Shown one piece after another: positions 33,139 to 42,168 of a DNA stretch of 64,000 nt; position 1 is the first letter of the stretch, and each line of letters starts with the position of its first letter. Source of the DNA: Stigmatella ashevillena. GTDB lineage: Bacteria; Myxococcota; Myxococcia; Myxococcales; Myxococcaceae. The stretch covers positions 9,108,425-9,172,424 of the forward strand of contig NZ_JAQNDM010000002.1 of NCBI RefSeq assembly GCF_028368975.1. The letters run 5' to 3'. Below the pieces are notes generated by a model. That model was not told the origin of the DNA and ran no database searches. It saw only the letters and a list, made by a program, of their open reading frames with translations. The position numbers and the translations under genes were made by a program.

Positions 33139-34857
33139 ATGCACAGCCGTCGCGTCCTCTCTCCAGTCCTGCTGCTTGGCGCCGGAACCGGCGAGGCCAC
33201 TTGCGGGATCCTCTATCTTGCGGGTTACCTGCGCCGGAGCGGAATCGAAGCCTTCGTCCGGCTTTACGACGGGGACGAGTCCGAGGACGAGGTGACCCGC
33301 TCGCTCGAAGCCCTGGTGGCCCGCGTGCGCCCCCGGCTCGTGGGGATCAGCCTCAAGTGGTTCCACCACGTCCACCGCGCGCTGCTCCTGGCGCGGACGT
33401 TGCGCAAGATCGACCCCGGCATCCGGATCGTCGTGGGCGGCAACACCGCGTCGTACTGGTGGCGGGAGTTGAACGCGTATGACTGCATCGACCACATCGT
33501 CCTGGGCGACGGCGAATTGCCGCTGCTGGCGCTCTGCCAGGGCGACCCTTCCCCGCCCAACTGCGTCACCCGGGCTCCGGATGGCACCCCGCGACGGTTG
33601 CCCCTGAAGTACGTGCAGGGCACCACGAACAGCGAAGACGTCTACTATTCGCACTTCAGCGACATCTTCTTGAGCCACCAGGATCTCCACGCCTTCTCGG
33701 GGTGGGTCGCTCCTGGCAAGGGGTGCGGCGAGAATTGCCTCTATTGTGGTGGGGCCCGCGGCAACCAGAAGGCGGCCTTTGGACGCGCGAAGCCGTTCCT
33801 GCGGTCCGAGACGAGTGTGCGCCGAGATCACCAGGAGATCTCCAGTCGGACGTGGCAGGTCCGCTATGACTTCTCGGGAAGCTCGGCGGAGTTTCTCCAA
33901 AGCACCTGGGCGGGGGTCGATCTCTCACGTCACTCCTGCACGTATTTCCTGTGGGGAGTGGCTCGGATAGAGCTTATCGACGCGCTGGCCCAGACCTTCG
34001 AGCGCGTCCACATGGTGCTCGACATCGGCTGCTTCTCGGAGCAGCAGCGGCACGAGCAGATGCGCCGCGGCTTGCTCAAGCCGTGTGCCTCGGACCGGGA
34101 GCTGCTTGCGCTCATCGACAGCTGTCGCCGCCATCCGAACCTGGACATCGAGATCTCTGGAATCGCGGGCCTCCCCTTCGCCAGCGCCGCCACGCTCGAA
34201 GAGGAAGTGCGCCTGGTGGAGCGCGTGATCAGCCTCGACTGCGTGGTGGGCTACCAGCGGCTTGAAGCGCAGCCCGGGGCGCTCGCCACCGAGCACCCCG
34301 CGCGGTTCGACATGGTGACCGAAGCGCGAACATTCACGGAGTTTCTCGAGTACTTCGAGCGGCGTGAGCCCGGTGCGGTGACGGTGCCCATGCTGCGCTT
34401 CCGCGACGCAGCGCTCGAGGAAGAGGTGCAGCGCACGTCGGAGCATGTGGATGCCCTCGCGTGGGAACACAGAGACGCGAGGCGAAGGCTCGCGATCAAT
34501 GGGCGCACGCGCCTGTTGAATACGGCCCCATCGACGCTTCAGTTCAAGCTCGGGGATTGGTTGGGATTTCACCGGGTCCCCGCGAAAGTGGCACAGGAGC
34601 CGGTGACCGTCGTGAGATCGGTTGATGGAACGGGCCTGGTTTGCGCGCCTTCGGTCAGCCCTCGAAGGTTTACCGATCCGACGCTGGATCAGGGCGAGGA
34701 CGGCAGGATTCTCCTGACCACCCTGGCCGCCTTCGAGCGCCCGACAGCGGTCGCCAGCGCGGTAGCGCACCTGGGGGCGAAGGTGAAGCTCGATCCAGGT
34801 TCGGCGCGCGAGGTGATTGATCACCTCGTGGATGGACGCTTCCTGCAGCCAGCGTAA
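33139..34857 (+). CDS. B12-binding-type radical SAM protein
   Basis: About 572 aa from ATG 33139 (a GTG at 33094 is possible). An N-terminal Rossmann domain (~1-140; LLLGAGTGEATCGILYLAGY, IRIVVGGNTASYW, IVLGDGELPL) is laid out like cobalamin-binding radical SAM enzymes but lacks a DxHxxG motif, so base-off cobalamin binding is doubtful. The radical SAM cluster motif is Cys196-x3-Cys200-xx-Cys203 (GCGENCLYCGG). A long C-terminal segment (~400-572) is unassigned. Related enzymes methylate or rearrange unactivated carbons in natural products, RiPPs or lipids. No precursor peptide or biosynthetic partner is visible in the flanks. Confidence 0.8.
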   Translation: MHSRRVLSPVLLLGAGTGEATCGILYLAGYLRRSGIEAFVRLYDGDESEDEVTRSLEALVARVRPRLVGISLKWFHHVHRALLLARTLRKIDPGIRIVVGGNTASYWWRELNAYDCIDHIVLGDGELPLLALCQGDPSPPNCVTRAPDGTPRRLPLKYVQGTTNSEDVYYSHFSDIFLSHQDLHAFSGWVAPGKGCGENCLYCGGARGNQKAAFGRAKPFLRSETSVRRDHQEISSRTWQVRYDFSGSSAEFLQSTWAGVDLSRHSCTYFLWGVARIELIDALAQTFERVHMVLDIGCFSEQQRHEQMRRGLLKPCASDRELLALIDSCRRHPNLDIEISGIAGLPFASAATLEEEVRLVERVISLDCVVGYQRLEAQPGALATEHPARFDMVTEARTFTEFLEYFERREPGAVTVPMLRFRDAALEEEVQRTSEHVDALAWEHRDARRRLAINGRTRLLNTAPSTLQFKLGDWLGFHRVPAKVAQEPVTVVRSVDGTGLVCAPSVSPRRFTDPTLDQGEDGRILLTTLAAFERPTAVASAVAHLGAKVKLDPGSAREVIDHLVDGRFLQPA

Positions 34858-34929
34858 GAGGGACGGTGGCGGGCTGACTGACGGCCCACACCAGGGTATC
34901 CTCCTGGTATTCCGGTAAATCTACTTTCG

Positions 34930-34945
34930 CGCAAATAAATTTGCG
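34930..34945. promoter_or_regulatory. A+T-rich palindrome upstream of the GH95-like gene
   Basis: CGCAAA-TAAA-TTTGCG, a perfect 6-bp inverted repeat 49 bp before the start codon, in an unusually A+T-rich patch. Its form recalls LacI/GntR-type sugar operators. Function inferred. Confidence 0.4.
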
Positions 34946-34994
34946 ATTGTGAAAGCCGGGTAGCCGAAGGTGGCACATGCCAGGAGATCCTGCG

Positions 34995-37931
34995 ATGAAG
35001 TATTCCCATTCTGAAGGAAGGAGTGCTGCCAAGGCACTCCTTGCGCTGTCTTGCATTCTTTTGTCAGGCGCGGTGCCACTGGAGGCGGCGGCGAGCCCGT
35101 CCAGCCACTCGTTCAATACGGGGGCAGGCACTTTGAGCGTTGACTACGCGGGGTACCTGTCGAAGCACGATGTGGTGTTCAACGCGCCCATCACGCAGCC
35201 CAAGAGCGGGCTGACCGTGGGCAACGGCCGCGTGGGCGCGATGGTCTGGGATACCGCCAACGGCTTCACGATGCAGGTCTCTGGCGTCGATGCGTCGCAG
35301 GAAGGGTTCGCCTCGCAGGGGCTGGTGAGCCTCTCGACCACTCCGGGCTTGAATACGGGGTACTCCACCTTCCAGCAAAGGCTGGCTTTGTACGATGGCC
35401 TCGTGAGAACCCAGTACGATTCAAACCGCACGGTCACCCTCTTTGGGGCACCCAACTCCGAGGTGCTGGGCATTCACGTCGAGGACAGTCGGCCGGGTGT
35501 CTCCAGCATCTCGTTGGATTTGAGCCTCTGGGATGTCAGCGCGTTCAGCGGCGGGGATGTGCCGGACATCTCGACCTGGCGGACGGTCTCCACCTTCGTC
35601 GAGACTTCCGTCGCGGGACTCAGCCGAGGACAGACCGATGCGAACCAATTCGGCTACACGTTGGCGGCGACGGTCGAGGGGGCCAGTTTCACGACCCAGT
35701 ACGTGAATGGCAACAAGGTGCGGCTCACGATCATGCCGACGTCCAGCTACACCATCTGGATTGCTTGCGCCAGCAGGTTGAATGCTCCTGGCCATGACTC
35801 GATCAATCAGGCCAAGAGCCTGCTCAACGGTGTCAAGAGCACTGGGTACAGCACCGTTCTGAACAGCTACAAGAACTGGTGGCATGCCTTCTGGAACAAG
35901 TCGTTCGTTCAGTATGCCAACGCCTCGGGCGATGCGGATTATCTGGAGAGCTTCTATTACCTGAGCACCTATGTGATTGCCTCGGGCGCTTACGGGAACT
36001 ACCCCTTTCACTTCATCAATGGGGTGTACAGCGCCGTTGCCGACACCGACAGCGGGAAGTGGAGCAATGCGTATTGGTATTGGAACCAGCGGGATGTCTA
36101 CCACTCGTTCCTGGCTTCCAACCATGCGGAGATGGTGAATACGTTCAACGCTCTGTACAGCCGCAACTTCGGCGCGCTCAAGTCGTACACGATGACACGG
36201 TACGGCATTGATGGGATCTGGGTGCCCGAGACCATGGGCTGGGACGGCAACGCGAGGGGGACCATCTACAGCGATTTCACGCAGGATACGCTCTCCACCG
36301 CAGCGGAGGCCGCCTTGAACATGTACAGCCAGTACAAGTACACCCAGGACGCGGCCTACCTGAGCGGGACGGCGTATCCGTTCATGAAGGAGGCCGCCAA
36401 GTTCTACGCGGGCAAGCTGTCGTACAATGGAGGGACCGGAAAATATTATATGGCGTCCTCCAACGTTCATGAGCAGCACTGGGACGTGCAGAACGCCATC
36501 ACGGATCTGGCCGCGGTGCGCAGCCTGTTCCCCAAGGTGATTCAGGTGAGTCAGCAGTTGGGCGTGGACAGCACCCTGCGGAGCCAGTGGCAGAACATCC
36601 TGAACAATCTGGTGGCCTACCCGGCGGATCCGAGCAATCCGGCCCAGTATTTTCCCCACACCCCTCCCTTGTCGCCGAACCGGAATGGCGAGAACGTCAT
36701 CCTGGAACTGGCCTGGCCTTATGCTGTGACTGGTATTGGCGCCTTGGATCAGCAGGTGATGGTCAACCACTATTTCAACCGGCCTTTTCCCTACGGTGGG
36801 AACAATGTGTGGGATCCTTCCCCGATCCAGGCGGCGCGGCTTGGGCTCGGTGACGAGGCGTACATTGGGATGAAGGCGATGATCCAGCGGTACCAGGACT
36901 ATCCGAATGGACGGACGACCAACACGAACGGCGAGTTTGAGTACATGGGCGTGCACCTGAATGCCCTGAACGAGTCGTTGCTGCAAAGCCATGACGACAA
37001 GATCAGGGTGTTTCCCGCCGTGCCGGGCGATTCGACGCTGAACGGCAAGTTCACGCTGCTGGCCAGTGGTGGTTTCCTGGTCAGCTCGGAGCGGGAGAGC
37101 AACGAGATCAAGTACGTGGGCATCAAGAGCTTGTATGGCAATGCGGCGACGGTCGTGAATCCCTGGGGCACGCAGCAGGTTCAAGTCAGAAGGCTGTCCG
37201 ACAACGCGGTTGTCGCAACGTCTTCGGCAGGGGTGTTCACGTTCAGCACCGCGGTGAACGCGGTCTACGTTGTCGAAAGGCTGGCCAAGACACTCGGCGC
37301 CTACACCTACCAGGTGCTGAGCGGCAGCCCGAACAATGCGATCAAGGCGGTGACCTTCAACGGTGTTCCCAGGGCGCTGGGCAGTGCGGCGCCGTACACG
37401 GGGCCCATGCCGTCCTTCTATCCGGACCCGAACTTCGGCGGGGTGGGTGTGTCCTTGCCTCCAGGCAGCTACGGCATTTCCCAGATGCAGGCGGCTGGGA
37501 TCGCCAACGACAGCGTTTCGTCGATCCGGGTGCCCGCGGGAGTGACGGTGGTGGCTTACGGAGACGGCGCTTTTGATGGGCCGTCATGGACGTTCACGGC
37601 GGACAACAGCAATCTTGCCAATACCGGGAACGACAACACCCTCTCTTCGTTCAAGATCACCGTGGTCTCGTCTGGGGTGACCTTCTATTCGGAGAGCAAC
37701 TTCGGCGGTACCGGTGTGACGCTGGGCGTTGGCAGCTACAGCATCGCCCAGATGCAGGCGGCGGGCATTGTGAATGACAGCATCTCGTCCATTCGGGTGC
37801 CCGAGGGCCGAACGGTGATTGCCTATGGGGACGGTGCCTTCGATGGGCCGTCATGGACGTTCACGGCGGACAACGGCAATCTCGCCAATACCGGGAACGA
37901 CAACACCATCTCCTCATTCAGGATTCAGTAA
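34995..37931 (+). CDS. Secreted GH95-like glycosidase with two C-terminal beta/gamma-crystallin domains
   Basis: 978 aa from ATG 34995 (AGGAG upstream), signal peptide ending LEAAA. The catalytic part (~40-760) resembles GH95/GH65-clan (alpha/alpha)6 enzymes: VGNGRVGAMVWD, ESFYYLSTYV, FHFINGVYSA, WDPSPIQAARLG and LLQSHDDKIRVFPAVPG. GH95 members are inverting alpha-fucosidases or galactosidases acting on plant and host glycans. The exact substrate cannot be told and the catalytic Glu was not pinned down. Residues ~805-978 hold two beta/gamma-crystallin domains, each with two calcium-binding motifs of the N/D-N/D-x-x-S/T-S type: NDSVSS and DNTLSS, then NDSISS and DNTISS. I know of no such fusion as standard. 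By eye it is lower in GC than its neighbours. Confidence 0.75.
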   Translation: MKYSHSEGRSAAKALLALSCILLSGAVPLEAAASPSSHSFNTGAGTLSVDYAGYLSKHDVVFNAPITQPKSGLTVGNGRVGAMVWDTANGFTMQVSGVDASQEGFASQGLVSLSTTPGLNTGYSTFQQRLALYDGLVRTQYDSNRTVTLFGAPNSEVLGIHVEDSRPGVSSISLDLSLWDVSAFSGGDVPDISTWRTVSTFVETSVAGLSRGQTDANQFGYTLAATVEGASFTTQYVNGNKVRLTIMPTSSYTIWIACASRLNAPGHDSINQAKSLLNGVKSTGYSTVLNSYKNWWHAFWNKSFVQYANASGDADYLESFYYLSTYVIASGAYGNYPFHFINGVYSAVADTDSGKWSNAYWYWNQRDVYHSFLASNHAEMVNTFNALYSRNFGALKSYTMTRYGIDGIWVPETMGWDGNARGTIYSDFTQDTLSTAAEAALNMYSQYKYTQDAAYLSGTAYPFMKEAAKFYAGKLSYNGGTGKYYMASSNVHEQHWDVQNAITDLAAVRSLFPKVIQVSQQLGVDSTLRSQWQNILNNLVAYPADPSNPAQYFPHTPPLSPNRNGENVILELAWPYAVTGIGALDQQVMVNHYFNRPFPYGGNNVWDPSPIQAARLGLGDEAYIGMKAMIQRYQDYPNGRTTNTNGEFEYMGVHLNALNESLLQSHDDKIRVFPAVPGDSTLNGKFTLLASGGFLVSSERESNEIKYVGIKSLYGNAATVVNPWGTQQVQVRRLSDNAVVATSSAGVFTFSTAVNAVYVVERLAKTLGAYTYQVLSGSPNNAIKAVTFNGVPRALGSAAPYTGPMPSFYPDPNFGGVGVSLPPGSYGISQMQAAGIANDSVSSIRVPAGVTVVAYGDGAFDGPSWTFTADNSNLANTGNDNTLSSFKITVVSSGVTFYSESNFGGTGVTLGVGSYSIAQMQAAGIVNDSISSIRVPEGRTVIAYGDGAFDGPSWTFTADNGNLANTGNDNTISSFRIQ
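37415..37931 (+). repeat. Tandem 267-bp repeat coding for the crystallin domains
   Basis: The two crystallin-coding units are offset by 267 bp (89 codons). A ~75-bp stretch starting with GATGGGCCGTCATGGACGTT at 37575 and 37842 is almost identical, showing a recent internal duplication or gene conversion. Confidence 0.8.
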
Positions 37932-37944
37932 GGAGAAGACGTGC

Positions 37945-37978
37945 CGCCCGGCGTTCTAGGTTTCCTGGACGCCGGGCG
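37945..37978. terminator. Bidirectional terminator between convergent genes
   Basis: CGCCCGGCGT and ACGCCGGGCG form a perfect 10-bp stem with a 14-nt loop followed by TTT, 13 bp past the GH95-like stop. It overlaps the stop of the opposite gene. Confidence 0.75.
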
Positions 37979-39422
37979 TTTGCTGCGTCGAGCCACTGCT
38001 CCCGAGCGTGGCCTGGCGGCGCCGGGCCAGCCACCAGTGCAGGCCGAAGCCTTGGTGGTCCGGCCGAGGGCCAAACTCGGTCCTCAGGCGCTCGTCGATG
38101 GGCTGGACGATGGGTTCCTCGGTGACAGTCCCGGTGCGCAGCTCCACGAGAAAGCGGCTCAGGGGGATGTACTCGAAGGACTTCTCTGTCTTGGAGATGG
38201 CCACGTATTCGTAGCGGATCTGCTGATCCGACTCCCGCGCCAGTGTGTGCGCCAGGCGCCTCAGGTTCTCATCGGCGGCGGCCCTTGAGCTGGGCGGGTA
38301 CTTGAAGCCCATGAAGGCGGCTGCCAGCACCACCGATTCGGTGACGTGCGAGAACCGCCACTTCAGCCAGGGCATCCGCCAGTCGCGCAATGCGTAGGTG
38401 AATTCCTCGTGGAGGAGCCACTCCTCACCGTGAGGGCCCAGGGCCGAGATGCGGATGAAGAAGTTGGTGAAATCCCCCATGAACAGCCGCCACGTCTGCA
38501 CGGCCAGGAGCACGGACAGGACCTGAAGGATGATCTGGAAGGGAGGGGGCAGCCGCGTGTGGGTGAAGAGGTTGAGGTACTGCATCAGTTTGATCAGCAC
38601 CAGCGCCCCCACGTAGGCGAACAGGGCGTAGTGGAGCGCGAGCGCGGCACCCGTGAGGGGCGCGGGAGGCAGGATGGGAGGCGTCCCCATCAGCTCTGGC
38701 AGGAACAGCAGCGAGGCGCAGATCATCATCGGTCCGATGCGCCCGAGCCGGAGCGTGGTGGTGATGAAGCAGAACATCGCGATGCAGAGCAGGGCTCCCC
38801 ACGTCTGGGTGGCTGCCGACAGCAGCAGCACGCCCGCGGCCAATTCCCCGCCCACGCCGACGATGTCCAAGAACCACCAGATCGGCGAGCGGGGCGGCAG
38901 CCGCCGCAGGAGCGTGTGGAACCTTCCCCAAGCCGGATTCGTGAGCCCGTACTCGGTGCCTTCTCCCTGCAGATAGCCGGTGAGGACTTTGTAGAATCCC
39001 GCGCAGAGCATCACCGCCGCGAAGTCGATCCGGAGCACCCACCCGACTTCGGAGGTGAGCCCGCCGCTCGGGTCCAGGAAGAGCGAGAACTCGGTGAGCG
39101 CCACGTAGGTGGTGAGCAGGTAGGAGACCATGCCCACCGCGCCGCCGCTCAGAAACAGCCCGAACCACTGCGAATCGACGTACCACCACCGCAGCACCAC
39201 CAGCAGGATGAGCGCCGAGGCCAGCGGGTGGAAGCCCACCATCAGCCCCACGCTCGCGGCAAACCACAGCCCCCAGGTCAACAGCTGGCTGACGCGGCCG
39301 GCCATGAACACACCACCGTGGTAGTTCTTTCCGAAGAAGGTCCCGAAGAACGGTGTGAACGAGACCAGATCCGCCAGCAGCAGGGCCGCGAAGCAGGTCC
39401 GGAACAGCGGGTAGTTGTGCAT
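37956..39422 (-). CDS. Polytopic membrane protein, HTTM-like
   Basis: 488 aa from ATG 39422 (no clear ribosome site; an upstream GTG is possible). At least nine hydrophobic segments are visible, including LLTWGLWFAASVGLMVGF, MVSYLLTTYVALTEFSLFL and ALLCIAMFCFITTTLRLG. The block RIDFAAVMLCAGFYKVLTGYL resembles HTTM proteins, relatives of vitamin-K gamma-carboxylase. The catalytic Lys is not confirmed. The last ~110 residues are soluble (RYEYVAISKTEKSFEYIPLS) and cytoplasmic or periplasmic. Family membership is tentative and the reaction unknown. The gene converges with the GH95-like gene. Confidence 0.7.
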   Translation of the reverse strand: MHNYPLFRTCFAALLLADLVSFTPFFGTFFGKNYHGGVFMAGRVSQLLTWGLWFAASVGLMVGFHPLASALILLVVLRWWYVDSQWFGLFLSGGAVGMVSYLLTTYVALTEFSLFLDPSGGLTSEVGWVLRIDFAAVMLCAGFYKVLTGYLQGEGTEYGLTNPAWGRFHTLLRRLPPRSPIWWFLDIVGVGGELAAGVLLLSAATQTWGALLCIAMFCFITTTLRLGRIGPMMICASLLFLPELMGTPPILPPAPLTGAALALHYALFAYVGALVLIKLMQYLNLFTHTRLPPPFQIILQVLSVLLAVQTWRLFMGDFTNFFIRISALGPHGEEWLLHEEFTYALRDWRMPWLKWRFSHVTESVVLAAAFMGFKYPPSSRAAADENLRRLAHTLARESDQQIRYEYVAISKTEKSFEYIPLSRFLVELRTGTVTEEPIVQPIDERLRTEFGPRPDHQGFGLHWWLARRRQATLGSSGSTQQTPGVQET

Positions 39423-39583
39423 CGGGCCGGTTCGGTTCTCGCCCGCGGCCCCTCGCTCGGGTTCCACTGGAAGAAGAGCGGCCTGGGCGGAGTAGAAGGA
39501 GGCACTGAGGCTATACCGTTCTTGCCGTTTTTGCAAGATAGGCCTGTTTTGGCTCTCCTCAAGCCTCCGTGTCACAGCACGCT

Positions 39584-40831
39584 TCAGCGCCGGGCTGTGG
39601 GGGTGAACAGCGCCAACGCGGCGGCCGAGGCGAGCGTCAGGGTCCAACCCAGGGCCATCACCGGAGGAAGCGATGTGGCGGTGGCGGCCACGGCACCGGC
39701 TGTCGCTCCGGCCATTTGAAGGAAGCCGATCAAGGCCGACGCCAGACCGGCCCGGGCTCCGAAAGGGGACAGGGCGAGTGAGGTGGCGAGGGGGTTGGTG
39801 AGCCCCATGCCGAAGAGGAACACCGAGACGGTGAGCAGGTAGACGGGAAGCGAGAAGGCCCCGAAGCGTACGAGTCCGGTCAGCAGTGCGCCGCCAGCGA
39901 ACGCGAGGACCAATCCGGTGGTGACGACACGGAGGGCGCCCCAGCGGGCAGCGAGCCGGGGGGCTCCCATGCCGGCGCCGAACACGACGAAGACCGTGCC
40001 CGCGAAGAAGAGCCCGAGTTCCAGGGAAGAGAGTCCCAGCCCGTCCATGAGGACGGCGGGGGAGGCCGTGAACATCGCGAAGAGGCCACTGGTGATGAGT
40101 CCAGTGGTGGCGGCGGGAACGATGAATCGGCGGTCGGTGATGAGTTGGGCATAGCCGAGAGCGGTGGCTCGGGCATCGAGCGCGGTGCGCGCCGAGTGGT
40201 GGGTCTCTCCGATGAAGAGCGCATACGCGGCGGCGACCGCGAGCCCGAACAGGGCCACGGCCACGAACGCGGAGCGCCAACCGAAGGTCTGATCGAGTGC
40301 TCCGCCCAGCAGGGGCGAAAATCCCGGTGCGGCTGCCATCGCCACCATGGTGAAGGCGAGCACTCGCCCCAACGCGGCTCCCTCGAAGAGATCGCGTGCG
40401 ATCGCTCGTGACAGCACCGAAGCGGCGCAGACGCCCAGTGCCTGGACGACACGTCCCGCGACAAGGAGGGGCAGGGTGGTCGCGAGCGCGCAAGCGAGAC
40501 TTCCCACGAGGAACACCGCGAGTCCGCCGAGCACGATGCTCCGGCGGCCAAACCGATCGGACAAGGGGCCCACGGCCAGCTGCCCCACGGCGAAAGTGGC
40601 GAAGAAGGCGCTCACCATCGCGCCCGTGGCCGAGGTGGGGATGCCAAGGTCCCTGGCGATGCTCGGAAGCGACGGCAGCAGGATGTTGGTCGCGAGGGTG
40701 CCGAGCGCGGCCAGCGTGGCCAGGATCGCGAGCAGGACTCCAGAAGCGTGGGGCCGCGAGGTGTCCGCGCGCGGGGGGATGGCCGTGTCGAGCGCCTCGG
40801 CGCCTGAAGAGAGACTTATTTTCGTCATCAT
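39584..40831 (-). CDS. MFS multidrug exporter, Bcr/CflA type
   Basis: 415 aa, 12 hydrophobic segments. Motif A is present as GPLSDRFGRRSIVLGGL after helix 2, and PSLPSIARDLG is typical of drug:H+ antiporters (Bcr/CflA). It is an inner-membrane proton-driven exporter of drugs or small metabolites. Start ATG 40831 (or 40828) sits inside a 31-bp inverted repeat, so binding there should block transcription or translation directly. An in-frame ATG at about 40867 also exists. No regulator gene is adjacent. It is divergent from the DTW gene. Confidence 0.88.
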   Translation of the reverse strand: MMTKISLSSGAEALDTAIPPRADTSRPHASGVLLAILATLAALGTLATNILLPSLPSIARDLGIPTSATGAMVSAFFATFAVGQLAVGPLSDRFGRRSIVLGGLAVFLVGSLACALATTLPLLVAGRVVQALGVCAASVLSRAIARDLFEGAALGRVLAFTMVAMAAAPGFSPLLGGALDQTFGWRSAFVAVALFGLAVAAAYALFIGETHHSARTALDARATALGYAQLITDRRFIVPAATTGLITSGLFAMFTASPAVLMDGLGLSSLELGLFFAGTVFVVFGAGMGAPRLAARWGALRVVTTGLVLAFAGGALLTGLVRFGAFSLPVYLLTVSVFLFGMGLTNPLATSLALSPFGARAGLASALIGFLQMAGATAGAVAATATSLPPVMALGWTLTLASAAALALFTPTARR

Positions 40832-40856
40832 ATGACGGTTATAATTACATATGATG
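40826..40856. promoter_or_regulatory. Operator-like inverted repeat at the MFS start
   Basis: CATCATATG and CATATGATG form a perfect 9-bp inverted repeat around a 13-bp A+T-rich spacer containing TATAAT. It overlaps the MFS start codons. Likely a repressor site (TetR/MarR-like spacing); the binding protein is not in this window. Confidence 0.55.
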
Positions 40857-40986
40857 TCCATCATGTGAATGGGTCTGAAGGGTGCCACGGCGGCTTCGCC
40901 CCTCTTCACTTCATGTCCTGCTGAGGGTCCCTTCGGCCGCTTGCAGGGACTTGCCGGTGTGGACTGGCTTGCCGTAAAGCAGGCGG

Positions 40987-42156
40987 GTGCGTCCTGTCTG
41001 CCTGCGCTGCCGCCGTCCTCAAGCCACCTGTTACTGTGCGCACATCCCTCGCGTCGAGACCCGCACGCGGGTGGTCTTTCTCCAGCACCCGCGGGAGCGG
41101 CGCGTGGCCATCGGCACCGCGCGCATGGCGCACCTGGCGCTGACCAACTCCGAGCTGCACCAAGGGGTGGACTTCTCGGACAACGCCCGGCTGGCGGCCC
41201 TCGCCGCGAAGCCCGAGCGGGTGGCCGTGCTCTTTCCCGGCGAGGGGGCGATGACGCTCGAGGAGGCACGGGCGCACCCTCCCGAGTCCCTCATCGTCGT
41301 GGACGGGACGTGGCCCCTGGCGAAGAAGGTCGTCTCGGTCAACCCCGTGCTCGCCGGGTTGCCCCGCATCGGCTTCACCCCGCGCCGCCCGAGCAACTAC
41401 CGCATCCGCTCCGAGCCCGCCGAGCACTGCGTCTCGACCATCGAGGCGGTGGTGGAGGTGTTGGGCGCGCTGGAAGGAGAACAACCGCGCTTCGACGCGA
41501 TGCTGCGTGCCTTCGAATTCATGGTGGACACCCAGTTGGAGAACCAGTCCAGCCGGGAGGATCCGCCGCGCCGCCGCATCTTCAAGGCGCCCTGGCGCCC
41601 GCCGCTGGAGCTGCGCTCGCTGGCCGAGCGGTTTCCTCAACTCGTGCTTTTGTATGCCGAGGCCAATGCCCATCCTTTGGAGGCGGGCATTCCCCCCGAA
41701 CTGGTCCACCTGGTGGCCAGCCGCCCGTCCTCCGGTGAGCGTTTCGAGGCCGTTCTTGCCCCGCGTCAGCCGCTCGCGCGCAGCACCCCGCTGCACACGG
41801 AGCTGCCCGAGAGCGTCCTGCTCGCGGGCGAGGATCGGGACACGGCGCTGGGCCGCTTCGAGACCTTCCTGCGCCCAGGGGATGCCCTCGCGGTGTGGAC
41901 CTCCTACGCCCTGGATCTGCTGTGGCGCGATGGCGTCCCCCGGCGCCCGGCGGTGAATGTGCGGCTGGCGACGGCCCGGGCCCTTGCGGGCAAGGCGGGA
42001 GGCGTCGAGCAGGCGGTGGCGATGCTGAGGGCCGAGGCGCCCGCGCTCTGGGCGCAGGGGCGCGCGGGTCGGCGCATTCAGGCCCTGGAGGCCGTGGCCC
42101 TGGAGCTCATCCTGCGTGGGCGGGCCACGCAGCCACCTCTGAAGAAGGGCGCGTGA
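40987..42156 (+). CDS. DTW-domain protein (tRNA-uridine aminocarboxypropyltransferase family) with C-terminal extension
   Basis: 389 aa from GTG 40987. The N-terminus has the zinc-site Cys pattern CLRCRRPQATCYC. The domain signature DGTW is at VVDGTWPLAKK, with PRRPSNYRIRSEP and CVSTIEAVVEVL downstream, as in TapT/YfiP enzymes. These transfer the aminocarboxypropyl group of SAM to a uridine in tRNA (acp3U). The usual DTW protein is about 200-230 aa. Here about 160 extra residues follow (LVLLYAEANAHPLEAGIPPEL, LLAGEDRDTALGRFETFL), whose fold I do not recognise. It may add RNA binding or another activity. Confidence 0.85.
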   Translation: MRPVCLRCRRPQATCYCAHIPRVETRTRVVFLQHPRERRVAIGTARMAHLALTNSELHQGVDFSDNARLAALAAKPERVAVLFPGEGAMTLEEARAHPPESLIVVDGTWPLAKKVVSVNPVLAGLPRIGFTPRRPSNYRIRSEPAEHCVSTIEAVVEVLGALEGEQPRFDAMLRAFEFMVDTQLENQSSREDPPRRRIFKAPWRPPLELRSLAERFPQLVLLYAEANAHPLEAGIPPELVHLVASRPSSGERFEAVLAPRQPLARSTPLHTELPESVLLAGEDRDTALGRFETFLRPGDALAVWTSYALDLLWRDGVPRRPAVNVRLATARALAGKAGGVEQAVAMLRAEAPALWAQGRAGRRIQALEAVALELILRGRATQPPLKKGA

Positions 42157-42168
42157 GGCCCGCTTCCC

